Positions 42,648 to 51,877 of a DNA stretch of 64,000 bases are shown one piece after another. Every line of letters begins with the position of its first letter. The stretch's first letter is position 1. Source of the DNA: Vibrio gigantis. GTDB taxonomy: Bacteria; Pseudomonadota; Gammaproteobacteria; Enterobacterales; Vibrionaceae. The notes below the pieces were generated by a model, which made no database searches, had not been told where the DNA came from, and saw only the letters and a list, made by a program, of their open reading frames with translations. The position numbers and the translations under genes are program-made. Where the stretch lies: the NCBI RefSeq assembly GCF_024347515.1, contig NZ_AP025494.1, positions 124,001-188,000 on the forward strand, given 5' to 3'.

Positions 42648-43799
42648 ATGAAAAATGTATTGGTAGCTGTAACCGGCGCAAGCCCACAAGTTCTAACAGA
42701 GACTGTTTATGCACTGTATAAGCAGGGAAACCCGATGCCAGAAGAGATCTTTGTTATCACAACAGAAAACTCGAAACAAACTCTAATTGATGGTTTTTTT
42801 GTTAAAGGCCACTGGCAAAAATTGATAGAAGATTACCACCTACCAGAGATTAAATTTGACGAGAACAATATTTGGCTGATTGAAGATGAGCAAGGCAATG
42901 TATTAAGTGATGCAAAAGGTGAAGCAGATCAAACAATCATGGCAGACTTTATCACTAGTAAAATTGCACAACTAACTCAAAATGATGATCTGATGATTCA
43001 TGCATCTATAGCGGGTGGCCGAAAAACGATGGCGTTTTATATGGGATATGCAATGTCACTCTATGGTCGAGAACAAGATGTTTTGAGTCATGTATTTGTA
43101 GATGATGATTATGAATTTACGAGTGAGTTTTATTATCCAACGCCATATGATAAGCATATCGTTGGCCGAGATAAGAAAAAAGTGGTCAATACCAAAAATG
43201 CAAACGTAACCCTCGCTGAGATTCCTTTTGTACGTATGCGTCGTCAGGTTGATGAAGCAATGTTTACTCAAATGAACGAACATTCATTCTCCAAAACAGT
43301 CTCTGCAATGAACAGTGCGGCTGGTAAAGACGTCATTGTCAATATTAACACCTTGAGTAAAGAGCTTGAGGTTGCTGGTATCTCCATAAAATTGACAGGC
43401 AAAGCCTTGGCGATTTACTTGTTCTTCTTAACTCACTCAGATCGAAAAGAGACGCTAGATCGCTTTTTTGAAGATGATGTGACCCATACGCAACGCTATT
43501 TAGAAATACTCAACACTATCAAAGCGGATGTTAGACTTTATAAAAGTATGGGGTTAGAGGATGAAGGGGAATGGAGGCAATCACCAACTCAGGTTACTCC
43601 GAAAATGACAAAAGACTTTGTGCGCCAATCTTTGAATGGCCTCCATAAATTATTTGAAAAGTCGCTGGCCCCCCATCTAGTGGAACAAATAAAAGTGCAC
43701 TCAGATGGTTTGAAATCAGGAGCGACGTATAGTGTCAAACAAGAGCTGAAAATCTACTTAGATGGTAAGCGTCTACGAACCGACTCATTGACTTTCTAA
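42648..43799 (+). CDS. CRISPR-associated CARF protein, NE0113/Csm6 ring-nuclease family (orphan)
   Basis: 383 residues. It closely fits the Cas_NE0113 (TIGR02584) pattern: NVLVAVTGASPQVLTETVYAL at 3-23, EIFVITTENSKQTL, MIHASIAGGRKTMAFYMGYAMSLYGREQDVLSHVFVDDDYE at 116-156, and FYYPTP. The N-terminal CARF-like fold binds cyclic oligoadenylate made by type III CRISPR complexes; family members degrade the messenger and/or act as effectors. No R-x4-6-H HEPN motif is obvious in the C-terminal part. There are no cas genes or CRISPR array in the window. It lies between an IS5 and an IS66 element and ends in its own terminator. Start at 42648 (weak TGGTAA site). Confidence 0.85.
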   Translation: MKNVLVAVTGASPQVLTETVYALYKQGNPMPEEIFVITTENSKQTLIDGFFVKGHWQKLIEDYHLPEIKFDENNIWLIEDEQGNVLSDAKGEADQTIMADFITSKIAQLTQNDDLMIHASIAGGRKTMAFYMGYAMSLYGREQDVLSHVFVDDDYEFTSEFYYPTPYDKHIVGRDKKKVVNTKNANVTLAEIPFVRMRRQVDEAMFTQMNEHSFSKTVSAMNSAAGKDVIVNINTLSKELEVAGISIKLTGKALAIYLFFLTHSDRKETLDRFFEDDVTHTQRYLEILNTIKADVRLYKSMGLEDEGEWRQSPTQVTPKMTKDFVRQSLNGLHKLFEKSLAPHLVEQIKVHSDGLKSGATYSVKQELKIYLDGKRLRTDSLTF

Positions 43800-43807
43800 T
43801 ATCTACG

Positions 43808-43835
43808 CAGATACCGCCAACTAAGGCGGTATCTG
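43808..43835 (+). terminator. Terminator-like hairpin after the CARF gene
   Basis: 11-base stem CAGATACCGCC / GGCGGTATCTG (43808-43818 with 43825-43835), followed by a weak T stretch. Confidence 0.65.
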
Positions 43836-43865
43836 TCATTCTGAGCGGTATTCTGTAGGGGCGGA

Positions 43866-45533
43866 CTATTCCGTCTTTGGCATGTTCCAAGGTAGAAGAT
43901 GACCATGGTCATCCTCACTCTTCAGTTTCGGGATTTCTCGTAACACGTATTCGAGGTACTCATACGGCTCACAGTCGTTAGCCTTCGCGGTTTCGATAAG
44001 ACTGTACAACACTGCACTGGCGCGGGCTCCATTATGAGTCTTTGAGAACAACCACTTGTTCCGTCCTACCGTGAACGGACGTACTGAACGTTCCGCTCGG
44101 TTATTATCCATGCTTAACCGGCCATCATCGATAACTCTTACTAGCTTCGACCATTGATTGAGACTGTAGCTAATCGCCTCACCCAATTTACTTTTAGGGG
44201 GCACCTGAGTGACCGATTTATCTAACCACGCCTTGAACTCATTGAGCTGAGACTGAGTCTTTGATTGGCGGGTAAGATATCGCTCTTCCCTCGTCTTATC
44301 TTTGAGTGCTTGTTCAACACGATAGAGCTTTTGGAACCAATTGACTGCCCACTGGATTTTACCCCCTTTACCTTGCTTGCCTTTTGGTTGGCTCTGCTCG
44401 GCCTCTATGAACTTGCGTCTTGCATGCGCCCAGCAACCCACCAACTTCGCCTCTGTCTTTTCATACGCTTTATACCCATCCACATGAAGGTATCCAGTGT
44501 AGTTTGACAGGTACCATTCAGGGCAGTGGTGACCGCGACTCCCTTCCTGGTAGTCGAACAAGACGATACCGGGGGATTTCGCATTCCCTCCTCGGTCCGG
44601 ACCACACCCATACAACCAGATGTAACTTTTCTTTCTTTCGTCATCGAGCACGGTCAACGTGGTCTCGTCCGCGAACAGAACATCTTGAGCAAGGAGGCTT
44701 TCTTTCAGTAAGGCGATTAACGGCTCTACCTTATCAGCGCAACGCAGTATCCACTGACTCATCGTTTTTCGGCTGAGCGCTAACCCATATTGTCTGAACA
44801 ACGATTCTTGACGATAGAGAGGCAAGGCATAGTGGTATTTGTTCGTGATGATTTGCGCAAGCAAAGAGGGCGTCGCGATGCTTTTCGGGATAATCGATGC
44901 TGGCGGTGGAGCCATCAACATGAGGCTCTTTTCTCCTAGCACGTCACATTGACGACAGACGTATTTGGGTCTTTCAGTGACTTCAACGTATAACTTGGCT
45001 GGGATATACACCAGTTTTTCACTGGTGCTCTGTCCCATCTTGCAGAGTAACGACTGGCAACACGAGCAGGTTTTTTCTGATTCTGGAATGTCCACCACAA
45101 CACGCTCTCGTGGTAGGTCTTCGGGAAGCTTTGGGCGACCACGTCGTTTTGTCTCGGATGAAGTGTTTTTTGCTTCCGATGTTTTATCATTCTGAGTATC
45201 GGCCGCTTCCTCTTCACCTGTCGTATCGGCATGAGTCTCCGCCTCATTGAACTCTAAGTCCTGAGGGGGCATGGTTTCGCTACTGCTACCAAAGCGTTTA
45301 CGCCGCGCTAGGTTGAGTTTTTCAACCAGCGATTGGATAGTTATTTCGCTCTCGTTTAGAGACTGGCGAAGTGTGAGTACGTTCGATTTACTCTCGTCTA
45401 GAGATTGTCTCAGTGTGAGTATGTTCGATTCACTTTCGCCTAGAGATTGGTGAAGAGTGAGTACCGTAGATTCAAGCTCAGTCACTTTTGAACGTAAGAG
45501 CGCTAGCTCATCTTCTTTATTTTTATTTGGCAT
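43866..45533 (-). CDS. tnpC: IS66 transposase TnpC
   Basis: 555 residues. N-terminal coiled coil made of three near-identical ~14-residue repeats (LTLHQSLGESESN, LTLRQSLDESKSN, LTLRQSLNESE), a CxxC zinc region (CSCCQSLLC, CRQCDVLG), then the catalytic core with FADETTLTVLD, LHVDGYKAYE and DNNRAERSVRPF. All DDE positions present. Probably active. Confidence 0.93.
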   Translation of the reverse strand: MPNKNKEDELALLRSKVTELESTVLTLHQSLGESESNILTLRQSLDESKSNVLTLRQSLNESEITIQSLVEKLNLARRKRFGSSSETMPPQDLEFNEAETHADTTGEEEAADTQNDKTSEAKNTSSETKRRGRPKLPEDLPRERVVVDIPESEKTCSCCQSLLCKMGQSTSEKLVYIPAKLYVEVTERPKYVCRQCDVLGEKSLMLMAPPPASIIPKSIATPSLLAQIITNKYHYALPLYRQESLFRQYGLALSRKTMSQWILRCADKVEPLIALLKESLLAQDVLFADETTLTVLDDERKKSYIWLYGCGPDRGGNAKSPGIVLFDYQEGSRGHHCPEWYLSNYTGYLHVDGYKAYEKTEAKLVGCWAHARRKFIEAEQSQPKGKQGKGGKIQWAVNWFQKLYRVEQALKDKTREERYLTRQSKTQSQLNEFKAWLDKSVTQVPPKSKLGEAISYSLNQWSKLVRVIDDGRLSMDNNRAERSVRPFTVGRNKWLFSKTHNGARASAVLYSLIETAKANDCEPYEYLEYVLREIPKLKSEDDHGHLLPWNMPKTE

Positions 45534-45588
45534 ATAAGGAAGATCGCAGAGATCCGCGAAAGTTCCTTATCCGCTAATATTTTTTAAT

Positions 45589-45945
45589 TTAATTAAGACT
45601 TTGGTAATTCAATGTTTGATGGGGTTTCATTTTTTCAATGTCGAGCCCATCAAGCAACCAATGCCACTGCTCTTCCGTTAATGAGAGGGTTTTCCCTGGC
45701 ATTTTTCTTGGCCAAGCGAACTTGTCTTTTTCGAGTCGCTTTTGCCAGAGGCAAAAGCCATTACGCTGCCAGTAGAGAACTTTGAGCTTATCCCGCGTGC
45801 GATTACAGAAGACAAATAGCGCTTCGGAGAAGGGATTAAGGTTCATATTCTGTTCAACAATAAAGCTCAAGCCGTTAATGCCCTTTCTAAAATCGACGGG
45901 CGCCTTGTGGAGATAGACAACAGAGATATCAGGGAACATTTTCAT
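45589..45945 (-). CDS. tnpB: IS66 accessory protein TnpB (Orf2)
   Basis: 118 residues, with the IS66 Orf2 hallmarks VYLHKAPVDFRKGINGLSFIV, FVFCNRTRDKLKVLYWQRNGFCLWQKRLE and EEQWHWLLDGLDIE. ATG overlaps the tnpA stop by four bases. Needed for IS66 transposition. Unrelated to the IS605 TnpB nuclease at 30639. Confidence 0.93.
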   Translation of the reverse strand: MKMFPDISVVYLHKAPVDFRKGINGLSFIVEQNMNLNPFSEALFVFCNRTRDKLKVLYWQRNGFCLWQKRLEKDKFAWPRKMPGKTLSLTEEQWHWLLDGLDIEKMKPHQTLNYQSLN

Positions 45946-46295
45946 ACAACAGCAAGCTCCTTCAATAGAAGGCCGAGCCACTGAGGTGCTACATCACGAG
46001 GCACATGAAGAGAGCACGCGCCTGCTTCAAGGCGTAATTCCGTAGGTAACGTAGAGGGCGGCAGTTGCTCGGTTTTGGTGTTTATCATGGGTGTTTTTTC
46101 AACAACAACGAATTCAGAAAGTGAATCTTCTCGTTTTTTAGGCAGGTTGACTAAGTGGTGTAGTTTGCGACGGTTGTTGTCAAACGTTTTTGGATGAAGA
46201 TTGTGCTCTAAACAAAACTGAGCGGCAGACTGCTCACTATTGTAATACTTCTGCACAAGACGTAGCCATTCTTGTTGAGATCTATGCTGAGACAT
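45942..46295 (-). CDS. tnpA: IS66 accessory protein TnpA (Orf1)
   Basis: 117 residues; N-terminal HTH (EWLRLVQKYYNSEQSAAQFCLEHNLHPKTFDNNRRKL) typical of IS66 Orf1. First gene of the IS66 operon. Confidence 0.88.
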   Translation of the reverse strand: MSQHRSQQEWLRLVQKYYNSEQSAAQFCLEHNLHPKTFDNNRRKLHHLVNLPKKREDSLSEFVVVEKTPMINTKTEQLPPSTLPTELRLEAGACSLHVPRDVAPQWLGLLLKELAVV

Positions 46296-46489
46296 TTTCG
46301 AGTACCTTTAACAATCAAAGTTAAAGGTTACGACGTTTATTGAAAGGATTGAATGAGTCGATTTAAAGACGCTTACCTTAGATGGGCAGTTACTATAGGT
46401 TAACAATGAAACTAACTGACAAGCTGTTGTCGCCGTTTTTGGTATAACTTAGAAAATACACCCTAGTAGAAGTGGGGGGAGCCTAGAAG

Positions 46490-47228
46490 TGGACCCCAAT
46501 GGTTGGACACATAAGCTAATATCTTAAGTGGTTGATCCAACTCATGCAGCGTATCTCTGCCTACCAAAGTAGGCTTCATCAGGGGTGAGGTCATTGAGTC
46601 CCTGATGGTTACGCTCCTCATTATAAAACACCATGTAGTGGCCGATTTCAAGCTCTGCTTCTCGGGGCGTGGTGTAAGCTTTTAAGTAAACCTCCTCATA
46701 TTTCAGGCTTCTCCATAATCGCTCGATGAAAACATTGTCGACCCAGCGTCCTTTCCCATCCATACTTATCCTGACTCCATGGTCGATTAGCTTCTGTGTG
46801 AATTCGGTGCTGGTAAACTGACTGCCTTGATCTGAGTTGAAGATATCTGGCGGTCCATAATGTTTAAGCGCGTCTTCAAGGGCTTCGATACAAAAGCTCG
46901 TGTCCATCGTGTTGGATAGCCGCCATGACAGCACCTTTCGGCTATACCAGTCGATAATGGCGACTAAATACAGGAATCCCTTAGCCATCGGGATATACGT
47001 GATGTCAATCGCCCAAGCTTGGTTTGGGTAAGTGACTTCGATATCACGCAAAAGGTAGGGATAAACCTTGTGTGCTTTGTTCGCTAGGGTCGTTCGAGGC
47101 TTGGGGTAAATAGCCCCAATGCCCATGTCTCGCATTAGCCGAACGACACGTTTACGATTAACGTTGTGGCCTTTTTTAGCCAACTCATTTCGAATGCGTC
47201 TGCTCCCCTGCGTATTTCGGTGATTGCG
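46490..47228 (-). pseudogene. IS3-family transposase (OrfB), 5'-truncated
   Basis: The frame is open from 47228 to the stop at 46542 and encodes the rve core with all DDE residues: [21 protein letters not shown] and NVFIERLWRSLKYEE. It lacks the start and OrfA, having been cut at about 47229 by the IS21 element. The family-type terminus TGGACCCCAATGGTTGG lies near 46490. Confidence 0.85.
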
Positions 47229-47230
47229 AA

Positions 47231-49017
47231 CGCTTGTTTCGGTTTATTCCGAACACCTGAACCAGCACTTTTTCTCTTTCCCTATTTTTACTCTAAGTGT
47301 TCGGATTGCGCCAGTTTTCTCATTGATTCTCCTCCCAGTTCTATTCGATGACTATTGTGAACTAGACGATCCATTAGAGCGTCAGCGACAGTGGCGTTGC
47401 CTATCATGTTGTACCACTCTTTTACTGGTAACTGGCTGATGACGATTGTGCTGCTGTTTTGGTAACGGTCTTCAAGCACTTCTAACAAGTGTCCAGCATG
47501 CTCATGAGTCAGTTTTTCCATCCCCCAGTCGTCGAGGAGTAGTAAGCCTTTCTTAGCCAGCGACTGAAGTTGTTTTTGATAGCTACCATCCAGACGACCT
47601 GCGGTCAGATCATCAAGCAAGCGAGTTAATCGGTAGTACCTGACGGTTTGCTGTTGGTCGCAGGCACTGGTTGCCAGAGCGCAACCAAGATAGGTTTTGC
47701 CAGCACCTGTTGGGCCTGTGATCAAGATATTCTGATGCTTATGCAGATAACTGCCCGTCAGAAGTTCGCTCATCTGTTTTACGATTGAGGTTTCGTCCCT
47801 CTTTGTAGATGAGTTGGCTCGGCTGGGCATCCACTCTCAGCTTTGCTTGTCTCTTCAAGCGTTGGATTTTGCTCTGATTACGGTTCAAGATTTCACTCTC
47901 CAGGAGCAAGCTTAACCGCTCCTCGAAGTCCAGCTCTGCGTAGGTGGTCAGTTGCTCTTGTTGATGCTCTAACGCTTTCGCCGCATGGCTCAAGCGCAGG
48001 GTTTTAAGTTGGTCATTGAGTACGTTCATCTCCTTTCTCCTAGTGATAACAGTTCGGGCCACGAACATTGCTGTGAACAAGGTTCGGCGTATTCGCTTTA
48101 TCTTTACTCAGTTGCCCTTCACGATTGTTCTTGAGTAGATTGTTGACGAAGGTGTAATTGGGTTTTGTTAGCATCAGTGCATCTTTACAGGCTTGCTCTA
48201 GGCGCGATTCGCCATAGGTTTTACTGAGGCTGAGCAAGCCAAGGCAGGAACGATAAGACTGCTCTGGATGAGGCTTGGAGTTCATCATCTTATTGACGAC
48301 TTCTCGTGTGGCTGGGCCGATATTGGCTCCCCAGCTAAGCAAGCGCCCTGGCGACCACTTCTGATGTTGATGGTTGCTTGGCATGTGCTCTGGTTGGGTG
48401 CTGTTTCCTCGCTCTCTTTGGCTACGTGGATGCTGGGCCACCAAGTTACCTTGATGGTAGATCTGCACCAGGCGATTAGAGGCTTCCAACTCGACATGGT
48501 GACCAACAAGTTGATGGGGAACCGAGTAGTAATGACGGCGATATTCGATGTGATAGTCAGGGCCAACTTTGGCTCGTTTAGTTTCGGTATACAGGTAACG
48601 CTGCCTAGGCAGTGGCTTTAATGCAGGTTTGTCGAGTTTATCGAACAGCGCTTGGCGGCTGGCGCCATACTGTTTCATCTCACGCTGATTTAACTCATTC
48701 ATGAGTTCACGGATGGCGAGATTCAACTCTTTAAAAGTGTGGAAGGCTTGGTGTCGCAACCGCATCATGATCCAGCGTTCTACTAGGAGCACGGCATTCT
48801 CTGCCTTGGCTTTGTCTTTCGGTTTGTAGGGGCGAGCAGGCATCACGGCTGTTTGATAGTGATTAGCCAGCTTTTGATAGCTGTCGTTCAGTCTCGGCTC
48901 ATAACGATTGGCTTTGGTGACTGCGCTGCGTAGGTTATCGGGAACTAAGAGTTGTGGTACGCCACCGAAGTGTTCGAACGCATTCGCATGCGCCTCTAAC
49001 CAGTAGGGCTTCCCTTG
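47231..49017 (-). mobile_element. IS21-family element, truncated
   Basis: Contains istB (frameshifted) and the 3' four-fifths of istA. The left end abuts the IS3 remnant near 47230. The right end is lost, with the istA frame fused to foreign sequence at about 49017. No longer autonomous. Confidence 0.8.
47288..48029 (-). pseudogene. istB: IS21 helper ATPase istB, frameshifted
   Basis: Begins MNVLNDQLKTLRLSHAAKAL at 48029, and continues to ...LIYKEGRNLNRK, where the frame shifts in an AAAA run near 47778 and resumes as QMSELLTGSYLHKHQNILITGPTGAGKTYLGCAL (Walker A) and KKGLLLLDDWGM (Walker B). Removing one A gives a full-length IstB. Pseudogene or homopolymer error. Confidence 0.85.
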
Positions 49018-49194
49018 GATACACACATGATACGAATCTTCGCCATCACCGAACGATAGAATTACCCCTTTTTGGATCAGCTCAGAAGGCAGTTCCAATT
49101 CCTTTTTGTAAGTTGAATCGATGAATTTATAGAAGTCGGGGCCAGTGTGATGAGTGTTCCCTCGCGGAAGTAAGTACAAAGTTACTTTTGTCAT
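48040..49194 (-). CDS. Chimeric protein: foreign 58-residue N-terminus fused to IS21 IstA
   Basis: 384 residues. From about residue 60 it is Ist[31 protein letters not shown] (second Asp of the DDE triad), [19 protein letters not shown] (Glu) and the C-terminal domain. The HTH and first catalytic Asp are missing. Residues 1-58 ([18 protein letters not shown]... [10 protein letters not shown]) are not IstA and belong to an unrecognised gene whose start and leader were kept. The fusion is in frame, so a hybrid product may be made, but it cannot be an active transposase. Confidence 0.75.
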   Translation of the reverse strand: MTKVTLYLLPRGNTHHTGPDFYKFIDSTYKKELELPSELIQKGVILSFGDGEDSYHVCIQGKPYWLEAHANAFEHFGGVPQLLVPDNLRSAVTKANRYEPRLNDSYQKLANHYQTAVMPARPYKPKDKAKAENAVLLVERWIMMRLRHQAFHTFKELNLAIRELMNELNQREMKQYGASRQALFDKLDKPALKPLPRQRYLYTETKRAKVGPDYHIEYRRHYYSVPHQLVGHHVELEASNRLVQIYHQGNLVAQHPRSQRERGNSTQPEHMPSNHQHQKWSPGRLLSWGANIGPATREVVNKMMNSKPHPEQSYRSCLGLLSLSKTYGESRLEQACKDALMLTKPNYTFVNNLLKNNREGQLSKDKANTPNLVHSNVRGPNCYH

Positions 49195-49332
49195 GGTAGA
49201 AAACCTTTTTCTTATCTCATGTCGATTTCTTTTGTATACATCAATGACCAATTCTATGAAGGAAAATGAAAACAAGAGAGTTGTTCAAGTAAAGAAAGCA
49301 AAAATGCCAAGGGTAAAGAGTCTTTTGTGGGT

Positions 49333-49360
49333 AAAAAAAGGCCCTGCTCCAATGCAGGGC
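49333..49360 (-). terminator. Intrinsic terminator (minus strand)
   Basis: Stem GCCCTGC/GCAGGGC (49341-49347 with 49354-49360), followed on the minus strand by seven T. No gene on the minus strand ends nearby, so the terminated transcript may be non-coding. Confidence 0.75.
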
Positions 49361-49778
49361 AACTTTTATTATTGTTAAGTCGAAGCCTATCCCCAGGTTA
49401 TCCGACTTTTCACCACACGTAACTGTCACCACACAGCACGCCAAAGAAGACTGTGACAATCTGCTTAGGTGTGCTGTGTGACGTTTGCTACACGCGGTGA
49501 GGGATCAGTGAAAAATACATTTTCAATAAATTCAGTCGAGGACTGGTATGATCAACGGGACATATCACCCGACTAATAAGGGAACTACCGGATAGTGGTA
49601 GAGAACTTAGAAGGTTTTGAGAACTGAATTAATTATAATTATGCTAGGCGGTTTTGTATAGTTTATATCCAAAGTGGTTGGCGTAACTTTGAACTTGGTG
49701 AAGCAGCCGCAGGAAAGGTTGTGGCACAATGATGACACGCTTGTAGCAATATAGTGATTACGTTGTGGTACTACAGCT
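49361..49778. other. Non-coding stretch with inverted repeat
   Basis: No credible gene. Contains a 10-base inverted repeat CACACAGCAC / GTGCTGTGTG (49430-49439 with 49471-49480). Together with the minus-strand terminator at 49333 it could mark a small RNA of about 150 bases transcribed leftward. A remnant of the gene fused to istA may also lie here. Confidence 0.35.
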
Positions 49779-49802
49779 AAAAAAAAACCCCGTAGAACGG
49801 GG
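49779..49802 (-). terminator. Intrinsic terminator for the DsbA-like gene
   Basis: Minus-strand stem CCCCGT/ACGGGG (49788-49793 with 49797-49802) followed by nine T. The last G of the stem are part of a G6 tract at 49799-49804. Confidence 0.85.
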
Positions 49803-49926
49803 GGAGTATGTGTGGTGATTTCGTAGTTATGCCTTACTACTTGTAGTTAGTCTGCTCCACTCCCTCCTTGGAGTGACTTTGCAGGGCCATACGAGTAAAT
49901 ACCTCCACACCAATATACGATGCTTC

Positions 49927-50688
49927 CTATTTACTAACTGCCTGCCTATTAGTTTGGTTTACCAGTTGGCTATACTGAAGGTTCACTTCTTCGATCATCT
50001 GTTGACGACTGATTAGGCCCCCAAACTTTTTTTCACCAATATAAAAAGTTGGAGTTCCAGTAAGTTTCAGATCTCTAAAAAGTTTATTATTTTTATTTAA
50101 AATAGCACTTACTTGTGACGAATTCGCAGTCTTTTTGATAAGCGTACTGTCCAATCCCATCAGTTCGGCAAGTTCATATGCTTTTTGTGGGACGGACTGC
50201 TGCATTGAAAGAAGCTCTTTGTGGAATGCTGGATACGCATTGGGAGAGATCTGATTTACAGCAATGGCTATCTTCGCTAATTCAGCCGAATTAGGGCCTA
50301 AAATCGACACATCTTTATACACGAATCGAATGCGTTTGTCTTTACCTATTAGGGGAGCCAACTCTGTTGCACCTCTCTTACATACCCCACATGCGTAGTC
50401 AAAAAACTCTACGATAGTGATCTCTCCAGCTTCATTAAGAACTGGCGTATCTTCATCATAATACAAAGATTTTGAAAACATTTGTTTATGCTTCATTGTT
50501 TGGTATGTCCTCACGGATTCCACTCCTGCGATTAAGAGTTCAGGGTTTGATTGGAACGCTTTCATAAGCATCGAGTTGAATTGTTGTTGTGACATTTCAA
50601 CTTCAGAAGCTGATGCGGTAGCTGCAGAACCAATTGCCAAAATTGTAAATAAAGTCGTCGCTGTCTTCTTGAACAAAGGTGCCATCAT
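49927..50688 (-). CDS. Periplasmic DsbA-family thiol oxidoreductase
   Basis: 253 residues with a signal peptide (cleavage near 28, SAATASA). A helical N-terminal extension (30-85) is followed by the thioredoxin fold: ITIVEFFDYACGVCKRG (redox pair Cys100-Cys103) and cis-Pro loop LKLTGTPTFYIG. This Com1/ScsC-like type introduces or shuffles disulphides. It probably helps fold pilus and channel proteins with the DsbC-like protein at 59791. Start 50688 follows GAGGAATCTA. Confidence 0.85.
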   Translation of the reverse strand: MMAPLFKKTATTLFTILAIGSAATASASEVEMSQQQFNSMLMKAFQSNPELLIAGVESVRTYQTMKHKQMFSKSLYYDEDTPVLNEAGEITIVEFFDYACGVCKRGATELAPLIGKDKRIRFVYKDVSILGPNSAELAKIAIAVNQISPNAYPAFHKELLSMQQSVPQKAYELAELMGLDSTLIKKTANSSQVSAILNKNNKLFRDLKLTGTPTFYIGEKKFGGLISRQQMIEEVNLQYSQLVNQTNRQAVSK

Positions 50689-50781
50689 TAGATTCCTCGA
50701 TTTGAGTGGTCGTAACATAGTGCTCGATGAACAACGTTATGTTTTCAATTAAGAGAACTTTTTTTCGAGATAGATTGAAAC

Positions 50782-50822
50782 GGGGGGAGAAAATTGACGC
50801 GATGATCGGGGAAAACCATAAT
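50782..50822 (+). promoter_or_regulatory. Promoter of the sigma-factor gene with G6 tract (element O)
   Basis: G6 at 50782-50787 is followed by TTGACG (50794-50799), 17 bases, and CATAAT (50817-50822): a near-canonical sigma-70 promoter with the G6 tract just upstream. It drives the sigma-factor gene at 50867. Confidence 0.65.
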
Positions 50823-50866
50823 GAGTTTACCCACCCCAGTTATGAAAAAATGTATGGAGCGTAACT

Positions 50867-51877
50867 ATGGACCCGATCAGTAGAATGAATTCCCTCATTA
50901 CAGAAAGCTTTAATTCTGTAAAAGAATCGCAATCAGAAGTGCTTGAAACATTGGCCACTACAACAAGGAAGGTGTTCAAAGAAATTACTCAAACAACACC
51001 GAATTGGAGGCAGAAGCTTTCAGAAATTGCCAATGATGCAACTTGCGCCAATTATGTTGGCCACGTTGTCTCTAACAGACACACTCCAGCAGAGCTACTT
51101 CAGTCACAGGCAACTGACGACTTTGTTCTTAACGAATTACAAGTGACAGCGTTCGTGGTTTACGAAATGGTGGAACGAGGTTGCCCTGAGCCGACTCAGC
51201 TCAAAGATTTGAATACTGCTATCCAGAACGTAACGCTGAAGTCATTAAACAGTTTCCGCAAGTTACTACGCCGCCATAACTATGATATCGACTATCTTTC
51301 AGATCGTGTACAAGAGGCTGCCTTGGAAACGATTCGTGCTGCACGCTGCTATAAGCATACGGGTATAGCGAGCTTTGATACTTACGCGAGCGCTCGCGTT
51401 AAGACCGTTGTATCAAGAAAAGAGCTCCACCATACACTGATGGTGAAAGTGTCCGATAGAGATATCGCGGGAGCTTATTCAAAAGCGATTGAAATTAATT
51501 CTGAGAAAACCAATAACAAGCTCACTCCGGATTCTAGTGCTTCATCGTACCTCCCAAAACCAGTTTATGACTTTGAACAAGGTTCTAATGATAATCGATA
51601 CGGTGTTACAAGTGCTTTTAGTGACAACGTGGTGTCGGACATGACTCATCATAAATTGAGACAACACTTAATCGCTCAATTGAAGACACTCAATTCGAAT
51701 GAGAAAATTGTGATAATGAATGAGATGGGATTGGTAGCCGGTACATTGAATCGAAACGACTTGGTTGAATCTCTCGGTTTTTCCTCGTCTCGATATACCC
51801 AAGTTAAGACAAGCGCCTTACAAAAGCTAGGCGCACATAAGTCACTTTCTAAGTCATGGGAACGTGCGCTTGCTTAG
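50867..51877 (+). CDS. Plasmid-encoded sigma-70-family factor
   Basis: 336 residues. Region 2 lies at about 137-187: YDIDYLSDRVQEAALETIRA... ASFDTYASARVKTVVSRKE, matching the sigma-2 core-binding and -10 motifs (D..QEa...i.Aa...FdtYA...I). A region-4-like HTH lies at about 262-325: LKTLNSNEKIVIMNEMGLV... LVESLGFSSSRYTQVKTSALQKLG. The N-terminal 130 residues match nothing I know. It would direct RNA polymerase to a private promoter set; the G6-containing promoters are candidates. Its 3' end overlaps the convergent dnaB-like gene by four bases. Confidence 0.8.
   Translation: MDPISRMNSLITESFNSVKESQSEVLETLATTTRKVFKEITQTTPNWRQKLSEIANDATCANYVGHVVSNRHTPAELLQSQATDDFVLNELQVTAFVVYEMVERGCPEPTQLKDLNTAIQNVTLKSLNSFRKLLRRHNYDIDYLSDRVQEAALETIRAARCYKHTGIASFDTYASARVKTVVSRKELHHTLMVKVSDRDIAGAYSKAIEINSEKTNNKLTPDSSASSYLPKPVYDFEQGSNDNRYGVTSAFSDNVVSDMTHHKLRQHLIAQLKTLNSNEKIVIMNEMGLVAGTLNRNDLVESLGFSSSRYTQVKTSALQKLGAHKSLSKSWERALA

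Larger units (their letters stand above)
43850..46376 (-). mobile_element. IS66-family insertion sequence
   Basis: Carries the three IS66 genes tnpA, tnpB and tnpC in order on the minus strand. The right end is likely at 46376, where the minus strand begins GTAAGCGTCTTTAAATCG, the usual GTAAGCG start. I could not find a clean matching left repeat near 43850, so that boundary is approximate. Confidence 0.8.

Noticed and set aside
42648-43799. HEPN ribonuclease motif in the CARF protein
   Set aside because: I looked for R-x4-6-H in the C-terminal part and found none with normal spacing, so RNase activity was not claimed.
46474-46479. G6 tract beside the IS3 remnant, and the one at 49799
   Set aside because: The first has no gene start or -10 downstream; the second is largely part of a terminator stem. 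Neither can be supported as a promoter element.
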